Positions 11,782-20,153 of a stretch of 64,000 nucleotides of DNA are shown in pieces (positions within the stretch are counted from its first letter, which is position 1; each line of letters begins with the position of its first letter). The notes beneath the pieces were generated by a model. That model saw nothing but the letters and a program-made list of their open reading frames with translations, did not search any database and was not told where the DNA came from. The position numbers were made by a program, and so were the translations under genes. Source of the DNA: Chloroflexi bacterium HGW-Chloroflexi-2 (lineage in GTDB: Bacteria; Chloroflexota; Anaerolineae; Anaerolineales; Anaerolineaceae); NCBI GenBank assembly GCA_002840735.1, contig PHBY01000002.1:1-64000 (forward strand). Direction: 5' to 3'.

Positions 11782-12680
11782 AAATATTTTTGGGACAATC
11801 GCTCTAATTTCTGCCCAATTTCTCTCCACTGAATTTTAGATATCCCAAGCTTTTGGCGGATTGCGTCTTTTTCCATCTCTGAGTTGTAATCATAAACAGC
11901 ACAGGTCCAGCGACACATATCAAACGAAAGGTGTTTTTCTAAACCTGCTTCATTACTCAAATCTTCCAGAATGTATTCCAGGCGTCGGGGCGACCAGGGG
12001 AAAACCTGATCTTTGGGATTAAATTGCGATAAATATTCCTGATAAGCTTCTACCCATTCTGTAGAGACGGGTATTTTTCTTTCTTTATAGCGATAATTTG
12101 GATTATTATAACGAACGAAAATGAAGGGACCATTTGGTGAATTTAAATCAATATGGTTTAATCCAAGCATCAGACATTCACCTTTTTTTATTCCAGTCTC
12201 CAATAATAATTTTAGCAAGGTTAAATATCGGGTATCCGGTTTGGCTGCATTGCGAAAACGATTGGCAATTTCCAATAGTAAATTTGTTTCTGATGGTGTT
12301 AATACCTCTGGCAATGGGCTGATAACAGATTTTTGAACAACTTTTTCTGCAGGATTAATGGAAATTCTTCCATTGTTATACAACCACCTGAAAAAAGCCT
12401 TAATAGATGTAATTCTTCGCGATAGACTTTTAGGACTACAGGGGACTCCACGACCATTTTCCAGCCATTTCAGGAAAAGATTTAAATCATTGGTTGTTAT
12501 TGAACCAATAGCTTTGTCTGGAGGAATAAAGCTGGCTAACAATTGCAGATCATTGATAAAAGCTTTCACTGTAAATGGGGATTTGTCCTGGTCTTGCAGA
12601 AAAATTTCCCATGCTTGAATTGCTGGGTTAAGGGGGGTAGATGATTGGATATGTGATTCAAAATCAGATTGTGTTTTCAT
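11778..12680 (-). CDS. Tyrosine-recombinase-fold protein with lost catalytic residues
   Basis: 300 residues from the ATG at 12680, which has GAGGTGAT ahead of it (a GTG two codons earlier is possible). The N-terminal SAM-like core-binding domain (about 18-105, with SLSRRITSIKAFFRWL) and the C-terminal catalytic fold are recognisable by alignment to XerC/D. The active-site positions are not kept. The first Arg (TGLR) is Lys165 in TGIKKGE. The HxLRH box reads DMCRW, so only Arg257 remains. The LGH histidine is Ile280, and the nucleophilic Tyr aligns with Gly289. It probably binds DNA without cutting it. It is isolated, with no mobile-element context. Confidence 0.8.
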   Translation of the reverse strand: MKTQSDFESHIQSSTPLNPAIQAWEIFLQDQDKSPFTVKAFINDLQLLASFIPPDKAIGSITTNDLNLFLKWLENGRGVPCSPKSLSRRITSIKAFFRWLYNNGRISINPAEKVVQKSVISPLPEVLTPSETNLLLEIANRFRNAAKPDTRYLTLLKLLLETGIKKGECLMLGLNHIDLNSPNGPFIFVRYNNPNYRYKERKIPVSTEWVEAYQEYLSQFNPKDQVFPWSPRRLEYILEDLSNEAGLEKHLSFDMCRWTCAVYDYNSEMEKDAIRQKLGISKIQWREIGQKLERLSQKYF

Positions 12681-12774
12681 AATCACCTCAAATTTCGTAT
12701 AGATATTATGAATTTACACGTTTTTGTTGATTTTGTCAATTGATCTACGAAAAATCAGAATAATATTCTATCAA

Positions 12775-13800
12775 TCAGGGTGTAAAAGCTGAGTCGATGA
12801 TTATCTGTTCGATCAATTCATAGTTAGGTAACAAAACATTTGCACCAGAATTGGGAAGTACATAAGATGAGACATGTTCCGCTCCAATTGCATATCGGCG
12901 TAATCTTGATGGATCGGAGAGTAATTGACTGGCTACTGGAACCAGGGGAACAATATCTGACAATCCCAAATCAGTTTCGACAGAACTCAAATATAAATTG
13001 TACAACTCCGGTACTCGAGTGAGGGCATCCAGAGACATTAATTTTTCAAATATTGCAAACATTACTTCTTGTGCACGTCTCGTCCGGTCAAAATCACTGG
13101 TCGTGTAACGTGATCGTACATACCAGAGTGCAGTATCGCCATTCATATAGTTTGGACCAGCGTAAACAGTGCAATTCTTTGAGGCATCCCCCTGTGGTAA
13201 TTCACAATGATCCGAAAGATATGATCCTACATTTACAGTAATTCCACCAAGACTGTTTATAATTCCCTTGAAACCCTGGAAATTTGTCATGATGTAATAA
13301 TCTGCTGTAACACCAAAATTTTCTTCCAGGGTTGCCTTACTTAATGCAAAACCTCCAAAAGGTTGTGCAACGTTGATTCGTTGATTTCCAATACCAGGTA
13401 AATAAACGTAGAGATCACGTGGAAATGAGAGAATGGAAGCAGTACCTTCTTTTGGATATATTGAGAGCAACATGAACACATCTGTTCGATATCCTGATTC
13501 GGGACGATAGTCAGAACCTAAGACTAAAATATTTACTTGACCATCCGGTCTTTGTGGTTTGTACTCAGTTGGAACAGCTATTTCACCTTCAGTTTTGTCA
13601 GTTTCAGGATTTGGGGTAATCACTTCTTCCATGATAGGTAAAAAAGGAGTTGCTGTAGGTGACCCATTTGGATCGGGTTTCAACCATTTCACTTTAGAGC
13701 CTGAAGGTAGGGTAACATAACTTCCTAAACCTGGTAAATTACAGGCGGTCAGAAAAATCATTAAGCTGAATAATAAAATTGCGCTTTTTTTCATAATCAT
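12775..13800 (-). CDS. LytR-CpsA-Psr (LCP) family lipoprotein
   Basis: 341 residues. A lipoprotein signal ends at LTAC (Cys20), followed by a short Pro/Thr-rich linker and the LCP domain (about 90-310) starting NILVLGSDYRPESGYRTD. Conserved arginines are seen in SFPRDLYVYLPG and RSRYTTSDFDRTRRAQEV. LCP enzymes transfer polyprenyl-pyrophosphate-linked glycans onto peptidoglycan or related acceptors. The family is usually anchored by a TM helix; here a lipobox replaces it. That role would fit the glycan-assembly genes at 44-58 kb. Start at 13800 or the ATG two codons later. Confidence 0.88.
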   Translation of the reverse strand: MIMKKSAILLFSLMIFLTACNLPGLGSYVTLPSGSKVKWLKPDPNGSPTATPFLPIMEEVITPNPETDKTEGEIAVPTEYKPQRPDGQVNILVLGSDYRPESGYRTDVFMLLSIYPKEGTASILSFPRDLYVYLPGIGNQRINVAQPFGGFALSKATLEENFGVTADYYIMTNFQGFKGIINSLGGITVNVGSYLSDHCELPQGDASKNCTVYAGPNYMNGDTALWYVRSRYTTSDFDRTRRAQEVMFAIFEKLMSLDALTRVPELYNLYLSSVETDLGLSDIVPLVPVASQLLSDPSRLRRYAIGAEHVSSYVLPNSGANVLLPNYELIEQIIIDSAFTP

Positions 13801-14014
13801 ATGTTTTTGTAGAACTCAAACCTATCTAATTGTAAACTCATATTCGTGTATATGTAAAATTAAATTCACTTTTTCAAGACGTTGTATAGTTCTGATTGGT
13901 TCCTTTTTCTTTATGAAATTCCTGAATATTGACTTTTAGTCTTTTGAAAATTGACAATGGATTCGGCGAATCAAATTATTATACTAACGATAAAGCAATT
14001 TTCGGTAGAAAAGG

Positions 14015-14042
14015 TTGACAAAAATCATTATTCCGATAAAAT
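14015..14042 (+). promoter_or_regulatory. Promoter of tRNA-Leu
   Basis: A perfect TTGACA (14015-14020) and TAAAAT (14037-14042) are spaced by 16 bases, with the -10 ending 18 bases before the mature tRNA 5' end. Confidence 0.75.
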
Positions 14043-14060
14043 TCAAAGCGTTCATAAAGA

Positions 14061-14144
14061 GCCGAAGTGGCGGAATTGGCAGACGCGCTACGTTCAGGGC
14101 GTAGTGGGCTTACGCTCGTGTGGGTTCAAATCCCACCTTCGGCA
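14061..14144 (+). tRNA. tRNA-Leu (anticodon CAG)
   Basis: The acceptor arms GCCGAAG and CTTCGGC pair exactly and are followed by discriminator A at 14144; CCA is not encoded. The anticodon stem CTACG/CGTAG encloses TTCAGGG, giving CAG at 14095-14097 (reads CUG). A long variable arm, typical of class II tRNAs, comes next, then the T arm GTGGG/CCCAC with loop TTCAAAT. Length is 84 bases. A run of T starts right after the gene and may end transcription. Confidence 0.96.
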
Positions 14145-14252
14145 CTTTTTTTATTTAAAAATGAATAGGTATTAATTTCTCAAGACTGCTTGAGTTGGCA
14201 TGGAATATGTATCTTTGATAAAATATAAAAAACACAGGCAAAATGAGTTAAG

Positions 14253-14636
14253 ATGAAAAATCTGCATATTGATATCCGAAAATTTTCGATATACATCGCA
14301 CTGGTGGTTATCTTCTTTTTGTTAATGGGTTTAAGTGCCAGATATAATGAATTATCCAAATTAAGTGACCAGAACAACTTAATGCAGACCGAAGTTATTG
14401 CTTTACGTATCACCAATAGTCACATAGAGACCCAGATAGGCTTTGCTACATCTGAAGTTGCAGTAGAGGAATATGCCAGGGAAAAGGGGTACATGGTAAA
14501 ACCGGGTGAGGTATTAATTGTTCCATTATCTGCTTCCGAAGTAACACCAACACCGATCCTGCAACCGATTATTGAAACCAAACCCATGCCTAACTGGAAA
14601 ATCTGGTATGAATTATTTTTCTCTGACCAGAATTAA
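14253..14636 (+). CDS. FtsB/DivIC-like septum formation initiator
   Basis: 127-residue bitopic protein: a short cytoplasmic N terminus, one TM helix (about 13-30), a coiled coil (about 33-70), then the conserved VEEYAREKGYMVKPGE segment characteristic of the FtsB/DivIC family. In that family the partners FtsL and FtsQ/DivIB form the divisome core outside the membrane. A Pro-rich C-terminal tail is an addition to the usual domain. It is tail to tail with the SpoIIE phosphatase gene, overlapping at a TTAA. No other division genes are adjacent, so assignment rests on architecture and the short motif. Confidence 0.75.
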   Translation: MKNLHIDIRKFSIYIALVVIFFLLMGLSARYNELSKLSDQNNLMQTEVIALRITNSHIETQIGFATSEVAVEEYAREKGYMVKPGEVLIVPLSASEVTPTPILQPIIETKPMPNWKIWYELFFSDQN

Positions 14637-17600
14637 GATATTACTTCCCTTTTAAGACCAATCAATGTTAAATCGTCACTGGGGGGTTGACCTTCCCTAA
14701 AATCGTATAATTCTAAGTCAAGTTTATCCAGGATTTCATTAATGTTGAGATGATGGTTTTGTTTTAAAAAGTCAATTGCCCGAGTTACTCCATACTGTTC
14801 ATCTTCCAAAGAAAATGTTTCGGTGAGTCCATCTGTGTAAAATAAAATCAAATCTCCAGGTTCGATCGAAAATTCCATGTTTCTATATTGAACATCTTCC
14901 ATGACACCAAGTGCCATGTCGCCCTGAGGCAATTCTTCGGTTAAAGATTTTTGAGAACGAATTACGATTGGCCGATTATGTCCTGCATTGGCAAATATCA
15001 ATTTCCCTGTTTTCAGATCGAGGATAGCGAAAACTGCCGTTACAAACATACCGCTGGGGGTATCGCCAACCAATAAGTTATTCACAGCGTTGAGAATTCC
15101 ACCTGGATCAGGAATTGTCTGACCAAAGGCGCGGATAAGTGTTCTGGAAACTGTCATGTACAGGGATGCTGCCAAACCTTTATCAGCAACATCGGCGATG
15201 ACTAAACCAACGCGGTGGTTGGGGAGGAAAATAATATCATAGAAATCTCCGCCAACCTCTAAAGCAGTTTCCCATCGTGTCTGAATTTGCCAACCAGGAA
15301 GAACAGGTAAAGAATCAGGCAGAAATGTCTTTTGAATTTGTCGAGCCAGTTGAATTTCCTGCTCAAGTTTTTCTCGTTTTACAATATCTTTTTGTAGGAA
15401 ATAATTTTGAATCGCTAAAGATATCTCCTGAGATACGCCATTTAATAATTCGACCCTTTTCTCGAAGTATTGGGCTGAAAGATTATCTTCTTTGGTTAAT
15501 AAGATCCCTAAAAGTTCACCCTTAAGATTGATCGGAAATGCAATGAGCATATGATCAGGGACATCAATTTTCATTTCTTGAATATATGGCAAGGGTTTAA
15601 TGTATTTTATACATTCAATTTCAAAATCTTCATTATTGATGAATGAATAAGCAATCTGATTGAATTTTGAGACAAAATTAAGTAAAGGATTATTTTCACA
15701 GAATTCTTGAGAAGAGAAAATAGAAGTGTGATCATCGTTATCTGTATATATACCTACTGCTTTAAAACTTTGATCATCGTCATCATCAGGCATATAAATG
15801 ATACAGGCATTCACACCAATCAGAATGGGTAACAAATTAACAATCGTGTCAAATGTGTCTGATAGATTAGGTTGGGTGACAACAGCCTGGGCAACCTGTA
15901 GCAGAACTGCGGTGATGTAGGCTTCCTCCTGTCGAGCTTCAATCAATCTCATATTATCAAGCGAAACAGCTGTCTGCTGGACAATCCCTTGAAGAATTGA
16001 AAGTGTATCATTGGAAATGTTATTCTCCAACGCAGTATTTTTATTCTCATGAAAAACCAGAAATGATCCTAATAAATCTCCACGAGCGCGCAATGGAAGG
16101 AGCAAAATCGTGTTGTTGTGTGAGGATTCATCGTTACTCTCAAAGTGTAACTCCTCTTTTAAATCTTGAATGTAAATCGGGTTATATGAATTTAAAACCT
16201 GAAAAGCTGCTGGAACTTCTTTGGTCCAGACCGGGTTAGGAGGTGAAGTGAACCCATACTCGGATTTGAGAAAGAAATAATTTTCATAAGGGTTCCACAT
16301 ATAAAAGGCACACTTTTTAACACCAACCAACAATGGTGTCAGACGAACCATTGATTCGAGCAAATCTTCGGTAGTCTCACTATTTTGACAGGTTTGAGAA
16401 ACTTGCAACATTACTGTCGACATCCATGCCTGTTCCTGAGCATCGGCATACAATCTGGCGTTATTTATGGCTACAGCAGCATAATTTGCGAAAGTAATGC
16501 TCATGATTTTTGCTTCATCACCATATCTTCTGGATGTGTGATGTGCCAAAGTTAATAAACCCAGAATCTGGTCACCAATTCTTAAGGGTGCAGCAATGGA
16601 AGAATAATCAGAAGGAAAATCGAGGGCGATACCTAAGGGACCATATGGTTGTTCTTCGGATCGGATGGTTGGTTCCGTATCTTTCAGGGCAATTTCCATT
16701 ATTCCCCAGGTTTCGGGGTCTTTTGTCAACGCCTGCAATAATTTTTCTTTCGAAATATTCCATGTCGCAGCAAGTGTGAGTGTTCTTGGATTCAATTCTT
16801 CCAGGTGATCATAACGATTATCAAGTAGCCAGACTGCAGATGCATCACATGGTAAGTTCTGATTTAACTTTTCAAGAATATTACACAACAAAGTATCCAG
16901 TGCTGTATTGGCAGAAATCATACTTATAACGGATCTGAATGATTCTGCAACCTGATGTCTCCATTGTTCTGAGCGGAAAAGGAAGGCATTTCGAAGTGCT
17001 GATGAAATTGTCGAAGCAATTGCTTCAAAAATGAACAAATCATGCTCATCGATCGCGTTTTTTGTTTCACTTTGAATGTCCATTAAACCTAGAATTTCAC
17101 CACCATAGATTAATGGAACAACCAACTCTGATAAGTGGTCATGTGGTGGAAGGGTTTGTTTTCCAAATCTTTCATCCTGACTGATATCATTGGAAATAGC
17201 AATAATTCCATTTTGAGCTACCCAGGAGATAATCCCTTCTCCATCCAAATCAAAAGCAAATCCTTCTTCAACCAAATTAACACTTTCTGGTAAAGAACCG
17301 GCCTGGTAAAATATTTTTCTTCTGCCTGCGTGCACTGTGAAGATGTGTACATATTTAAACCCAAACCGTTTTATGATAATTTGGATGATTTTTTCCAACA
17401 ATTCATCTAAATCCAAAAATGAATTGATAGCCTGGCTTACTTCAAAAATAATTGAGATTTGCTCCGCACGTTCTGATAAGCTGCTATACAACTCTGCATC
17501 CTGCACTGCTAAGGCTATAGAATTTGCCAGAGCGCTGAGAACGATAACATCATTTTCATTGAATGCATCAATTTGATTACTTTGAATGTCAAGTACGCCA

Positions 17601-18466
17601 AGCGTTTTCTTGTCGATTTTTAATGGAAAAGTAGCTTCGCTTTTTGTGTTTGGTAAATTTGCATAGGGTTTATACAAAGGTTCATTTATCACATCGGGTG
17701 CGATGAGTTCTTTTCCATTACGGGCTACATAACCTATTATGCCTTCCTCAATGATCATGGTTGAAGGTGGTAACAACAAATCAGGCTCTAACGCACAGGT
17801 TGAAGCTTTTAATTCTAACGATCTTGTTTTCCCATTTAAGAGAAAAATTGCTACAAAATAATAACCAAATGTTTTTTGTATCAGATTTGTAATTTTTTCA
17901 CACAGAGATTTGAGATCATGTACATTGGCTATTTGTTCAGAAACTTTTCGGACAAGAGATAATTGCTCCATGCGCCAATTTTTCAGTGTAACCTGTCGTA
18001 TGATCTGCATAGAGACTGCTGCGTGAGTAGAAAAACCCTCCAGAAAATTTATTTCGTGTTGATCAAATGAATGGCTACTTTCCCGCTTGACCTCGAGGAC
18101 TCCAAGCATATTATCCTGGCTGATTAATGGGATCGCGATATGAGTAGGTTTTGTAGAATTATTATTTCCAATAAAGGGGACATTAATTCCCTGATCAAAA
18201 TTAATTAATTGTTGATTAAACGTTTTTCTTACCAAATCTGATACAGGTGCATCTGGGAGAATCGATATATCCTGATCACCTGGTAATGGAAAATAAGGTT
18301 CAGAAAGCCAGACAGTTGCTTCTGCACCAAGCAAATCTTTGATTGTTTCCTGAATAAATGAACATTGTTTATCTACGGAAGGTTGATCCAATAGACGTTC
18401 GCCCAATCTAAGATATTGTTTCCACTCAGGAATAGCTTGTAATTCAGGTGATGGGGACAAAGTCAA
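14633..18466 (-). CDS. SpoIIE-type PP2C phosphatase with about six GAF domains
   Basis: 1277 residues without TM segments. Repeated GAF-type units of about 150-170 residues fill positions 30 to 1025 (recurrent patterns such as SIALAVQDAELY, YAAVAINNARLY, TAVSLDNMRLIEA). A linker coiled coil follows, then the SpoIIE/RsbU PPM phosphatase domain (about 1045-1275). Its metal-binding aspartates are in GGDFYD (1072-1077), IADVADKG (1090-1097), FYTDGLTE and DDLTLIG. RsbU-type enzymes dephosphorylate a STAS antagonist; the STAS gene and the anti-sigma kinase lie directly upstream. The start overlaps the kinase stop by four bases. Ligands of the GAF domains are unknown. Confidence 0.92.
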   Translation of the reverse strand: MTLSPSPELQAIPEWKQYLRLGERLLDQPSVDKQCSFIQETIKDLLGAEATVWLSEPYFPLPGDQDISILPDAPVSDLVRKTFNQQLINFDQGINVPFIGNNNSTKPTHIAIPLISQDNMLGVLEVKRESSHSFDQHEINFLEGFSTHAAVSMQIIRQVTLKNWRMEQLSLVRKVSEQIANVHDLKSLCEKITNLIQKTFGYYFVAIFLLNGKTRSLELKASTCALEPDLLLPPSTMIIEEGIIGYVARNGKELIAPDVINEPLYKPYANLPNTKSEATFPLKIDKKTLGVLDIQSNQIDAFNENDVIVLSALANSIALAVQDAELYSSLSERAEQISIIFEVSQAINSFLDLDELLEKIIQIIIKRFGFKYVHIFTVHAGRRKIFYQAGSLPESVNLVEEGFAFDLDGEGIISWVAQNGIIAISNDISQDERFGKQTLPPHDHLSELVVPLIYGGEILGLMDIQSETKNAIDEHDLFIFEAIASTISSALRNAFLFRSEQWRHQVAESFRSVISMISANTALDTLLCNILEKLNQNLPCDASAVWLLDNRYDHLEELNPRTLTLAATWNISKEKLLQALTKDPETWGIMEIALKDTEPTIRSEEQPYGPLGIALDFPSDYSSIAAPLRIGDQILGLLTLAHHTSRRYGDEAKIMSITFANYAAVAINNARLYADAQEQAWMSTVMLQVSQTCQNSETTEDLLESMVRLTPLLVGVKKCAFYMWNPYENYFFLKSEYGFTSPPNPVWTKEVPAAFQVLNSYNPIYIQDLKEELHFESNDESSHNNTILLLPLRARGDLLGSFLVFHENKNTALENNISNDTLSILQGIVQQTAVSLDNMRLIEARQEEAYITAVLLQVAQAVVTQPNLSDTFDTIVNLLPILIGVNACIIYMPDDDDDQSFKAVGIYTDNDDHTSIFSSQEFCENNPLLNFVSKFNQIAYSFINNEDFEIECIKYIKPLPYIQEMKIDVPDHMLIAFPINLKGELLGILLTKEDNLSAQYFEKRVELLNGVSQEISLAIQNYFLQKDIVKREKLEQEIQLARQIQKTFLPDSLPVLPGWQIQTRWETALEVGGDFYDIIFLPNHRVGLVIADVADKGLAASLYMTVSRTLIRAFGQTIPDPGGILNAVNNLLVGDTPSGMFVTAVFAILDLKTGKLIFANAGHNRPIVIRSQKSLTEELPQGDMALGVMEDVQYRNMEFSIEPGDLILFYTDGLTETFSLEDEQYGVTRAIDFLKQNHHLNINEILDKLDLELYDFREGQPPSDDLTLIGLKREVIS

Positions 18467-18873
18467 TCCTTTAAGTACTTTACCAACGTCAGGACATTTT
18501 TCTCTTGATTAGTATCAAAGATAACGACATCCATCCATTGTTTCATCATGTAAATACCCAAACCATGATCTTCTCGAACTTCAAGATCTGCATCTAGATC
18601 AGGTTGTTTAACATATTTGGGATCAAATGGCTCACCAAAATCTGTCAATGTAATTGTAATTTTCTCGAGATCTGTTACGACCGAAACAACAATGTCCCCA
18701 ATATTTTCCTGTCCATAAGCATGTTCAATAATATTTGAGCATGCTTCATCAACAGCGGTTTCTATTTTATAAAGTTCAAATCCATCAAAACCGATTGATT
18801 TTGCGGCTTGCGTTACAAATTCCCCAATCTTTACAAGACTGGAATAACTACCAGGAAAAGTCAATGTTTTCAT
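18463..18873 (-). CDS. Anti-sigma regulatory factor, RsbW/SpoIIAB-type serine kinase
   Basis: 136-residue GHKL ATPase domain protein. The N box is DEACSNIIEHAYG, the G1 box LTDFGEPFDP and the G2 box DHGLGIYMMKQWMD. In partner-switching systems this kinase phosphorylates the STAS antagonist and binds either it or a target such as a sigma factor. It lies between the STAS gene (15-base gap) and the SpoIIE phosphatase (4-base overlap). No sigma factor gene is in the window, so the target could be a distant sigma factor or another protein. Confidence 0.92.
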   Translation of the reverse strand: MKTLTFPGSYSSLVKIGEFVTQAAKSIGFDGFELYKIETAVDEACSNIIEHAYGQENIGDIVVSVVTDLEKITITLTDFGEPFDPKYVKQPDLDADLEVREDHGLGIYMMKQWMDVVIFDTNQEKNVLTLVKYLKD

Positions 18874-18888
18874 GGTAATGAAAATGAA

Positions 18889-19224
18889 TTAAAAATTTCC
18901 TACAGCTGCTACTTCACTGTCAAAAATCTTAAATAATGCCGTAAATCCAGCCAGATCCAATGCTGCTTTGATATTTTCAGGAACATTTGAAAGAACTAAT
19001 TCCCCACGATTAAATCTTTTGCAATTCTTTTGTGTTGAAATCAGTACACGAAGACCGGCACTGGAAATGAAACTAACATCTGTCATGTTAAATACGATAT
19101 GAAAGTGGTTTTCTTCCAACAATTTATTGAATTCTTCATATAATTGGGGAGCACTCGCGCTGTCGATTCGGCCTTCAACCTTAATAACATCACAACGTTT
19201 GTATTGTGTTTTGGAAATTTCCAT
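18889..19224 (-). CDS. STAS-domain anti-sigma factor antagonist
   Basis: 111-residue single STAS domain. The conserved phosphorylation segment is DVSFISSAGLRVL, where the first or second serine is the site used by the kinase in SpoIIAA/RsbV. GGAGG precedes the ATG. It is first in the three-gene module STAS, kinase, SpoIIE phosphatase, which together form a complete phosphorylation and dephosphorylation switch. Confidence 0.93.
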   Translation of the reverse strand: MEISKTQYKRCDVIKVEGRIDSASAPQLYEEFNKLLEENHFHIVFNMTDVSFISSAGLRVLISTQKNCKRFNRGELVLSNVPENIKAALDLAGFTALFKIFDSEVAAVGNF

Positions 19225-19368
19225 GTTTAAGCCTCCGATTGGGTTTGGATTATACTTTTTCCTACATTTGGATACTTATGATTATAACATGTGGTAATTG
19301 CAAAAAAAAAGAAATCAGAATACAATGATTCAACAATTATGGATTTCGCAAAGATTTAGGAACAAAAA

Positions 19369-20058
19369 ATGAAAAGAGATGATCCAAGAAAATTAATTGC
19401 TTCTTATAAAAGAAAACAACAAATGCTCCCATTCATCATCTGGGGATTAGCATTAATCCTTGTAATCGTTGGAATAGTTTTGGTGATCGTTTGGTTGGTT
19501 GGTCCGGAAAAACCAAATTTCAGTCTTTTTGCATCCTCCACACCAACTTCTACTGCGACATTTACTCCAACAGAAATTCCACCTACGGCAACTTTCACAA
19601 TGACGTCCACGGTTACAGAAACACCTACGGTTACTGTCACTCCTACTCGATCGGGACCTATTGAATACACCGTGGTTGACGGAGATACATGCTATGATAT
19701 TTCTGCAACATTTGATGTAGATCTTCTGGTTCTATTAGCGATCAATAATTTTGATGCGGGAACCTGTCCAATTCAACCTGGTGATAAAATAATTATCCCA
19801 GCCCCAAATCAAGAGTTACCAACTGCCACGCCTTGGCCGACAAACTTGCCCCGAGGAACAAAATTAACGTACGTTGTTCAATTTGGTGATTCATTGGACT
19901 TAATTGCAACAAAATTCCTGAGCACTGTGGAAGATATAATGGAATTAAACGAATTGACAAACTCTAATCAAATTTTCGCGGGTCAGGTTTTAGAAGTTAG
20001 AGTAAATTTGGTTACACCAGTTCCGACATTACCAGCTACAGTTACACCAACACCTTAA
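19369..20058 (+). CDS. Membrane-anchored protein with two LysM domains
   Basis: 229 residues: a basic N terminus, a TM helix (about 19-44), a Thr/Pro-rich linker (about 55-98), a first LysM (from YTVVDGDTCYDISATF), a short Thr/Pro spacer, a second LysM (from TYVVQFGDSLDLIATKF), and a Thr/Pro tail. LysM binds N-acetylglucosamine-containing polymers such as peptidoglycan. No catalytic domain is present, so it is likely a wall-binding anchor or adaptor. The first LysM contains a cysteine pair (DTC...GTC) that could form a disulfide. Divergent from the STAS gene, and ends at a strong terminator. Confidence 0.88.
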   Translation: MKRDDPRKLIASYKRKQQMLPFIIWGLALILVIVGIVLVIVWLVGPEKPNFSLFASSTPTSTATFTPTEIPPTATFTMTSTVTETPTVTVTPTRSGPIEYTVVDGDTCYDISATFDVDLLVLLAINNFDAGTCPIQPGDKIIIPAPNQELPTATPWPTNLPRGTKLTYVVQFGDSLDLIATKFLSTVEDIMELNELTNSNQIFAGQVLEVRVNLVTPVPTLPATVTPTP

Positions 20059-20071
20059 CCTATAAGACCAT

Positions 20072-20107
20072 AAAAGCCCTAACGTTGATCGAAGGGCTTT
20101 TATTATT
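20072..20107. terminator. Bidirectional rho-independent terminator
   Basis: AAAAGCCCT (20072-20080) and AGGGCTTTT (20093-20101) pair around a 12-base loop and are flanked by A and T tracts. It separates the convergent LysM and queG genes. Confidence 0.88.
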
Positions 20108-20153
20108 TAAGTTAGGAATTATCAAATAAATCCTATGAAATTAATGAGATTGA

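Noticed and set aside
11778-12680. An active integrase marking a genomic island
   Set aside because: The nucleophilic tyrosine and most catalytic residues are missing, no attachment-site duplication is seen, and the tRNA-Leu gene 1.4 kb away has no repeated 3' end nearby.
13951-14175. Open frame of 74 codons across the tRNA-Leu gene
   Set aside because: Its second half is a translation of the tRNA itself, a well-known spurious product, and there is no ribosome site.
19540-19660. Repetitive ACxCC-type sequence in the LysM gene
   Set aside because: This is simply codon repetition from the Thr/Pro-rich linker, not a DNA repeat element.
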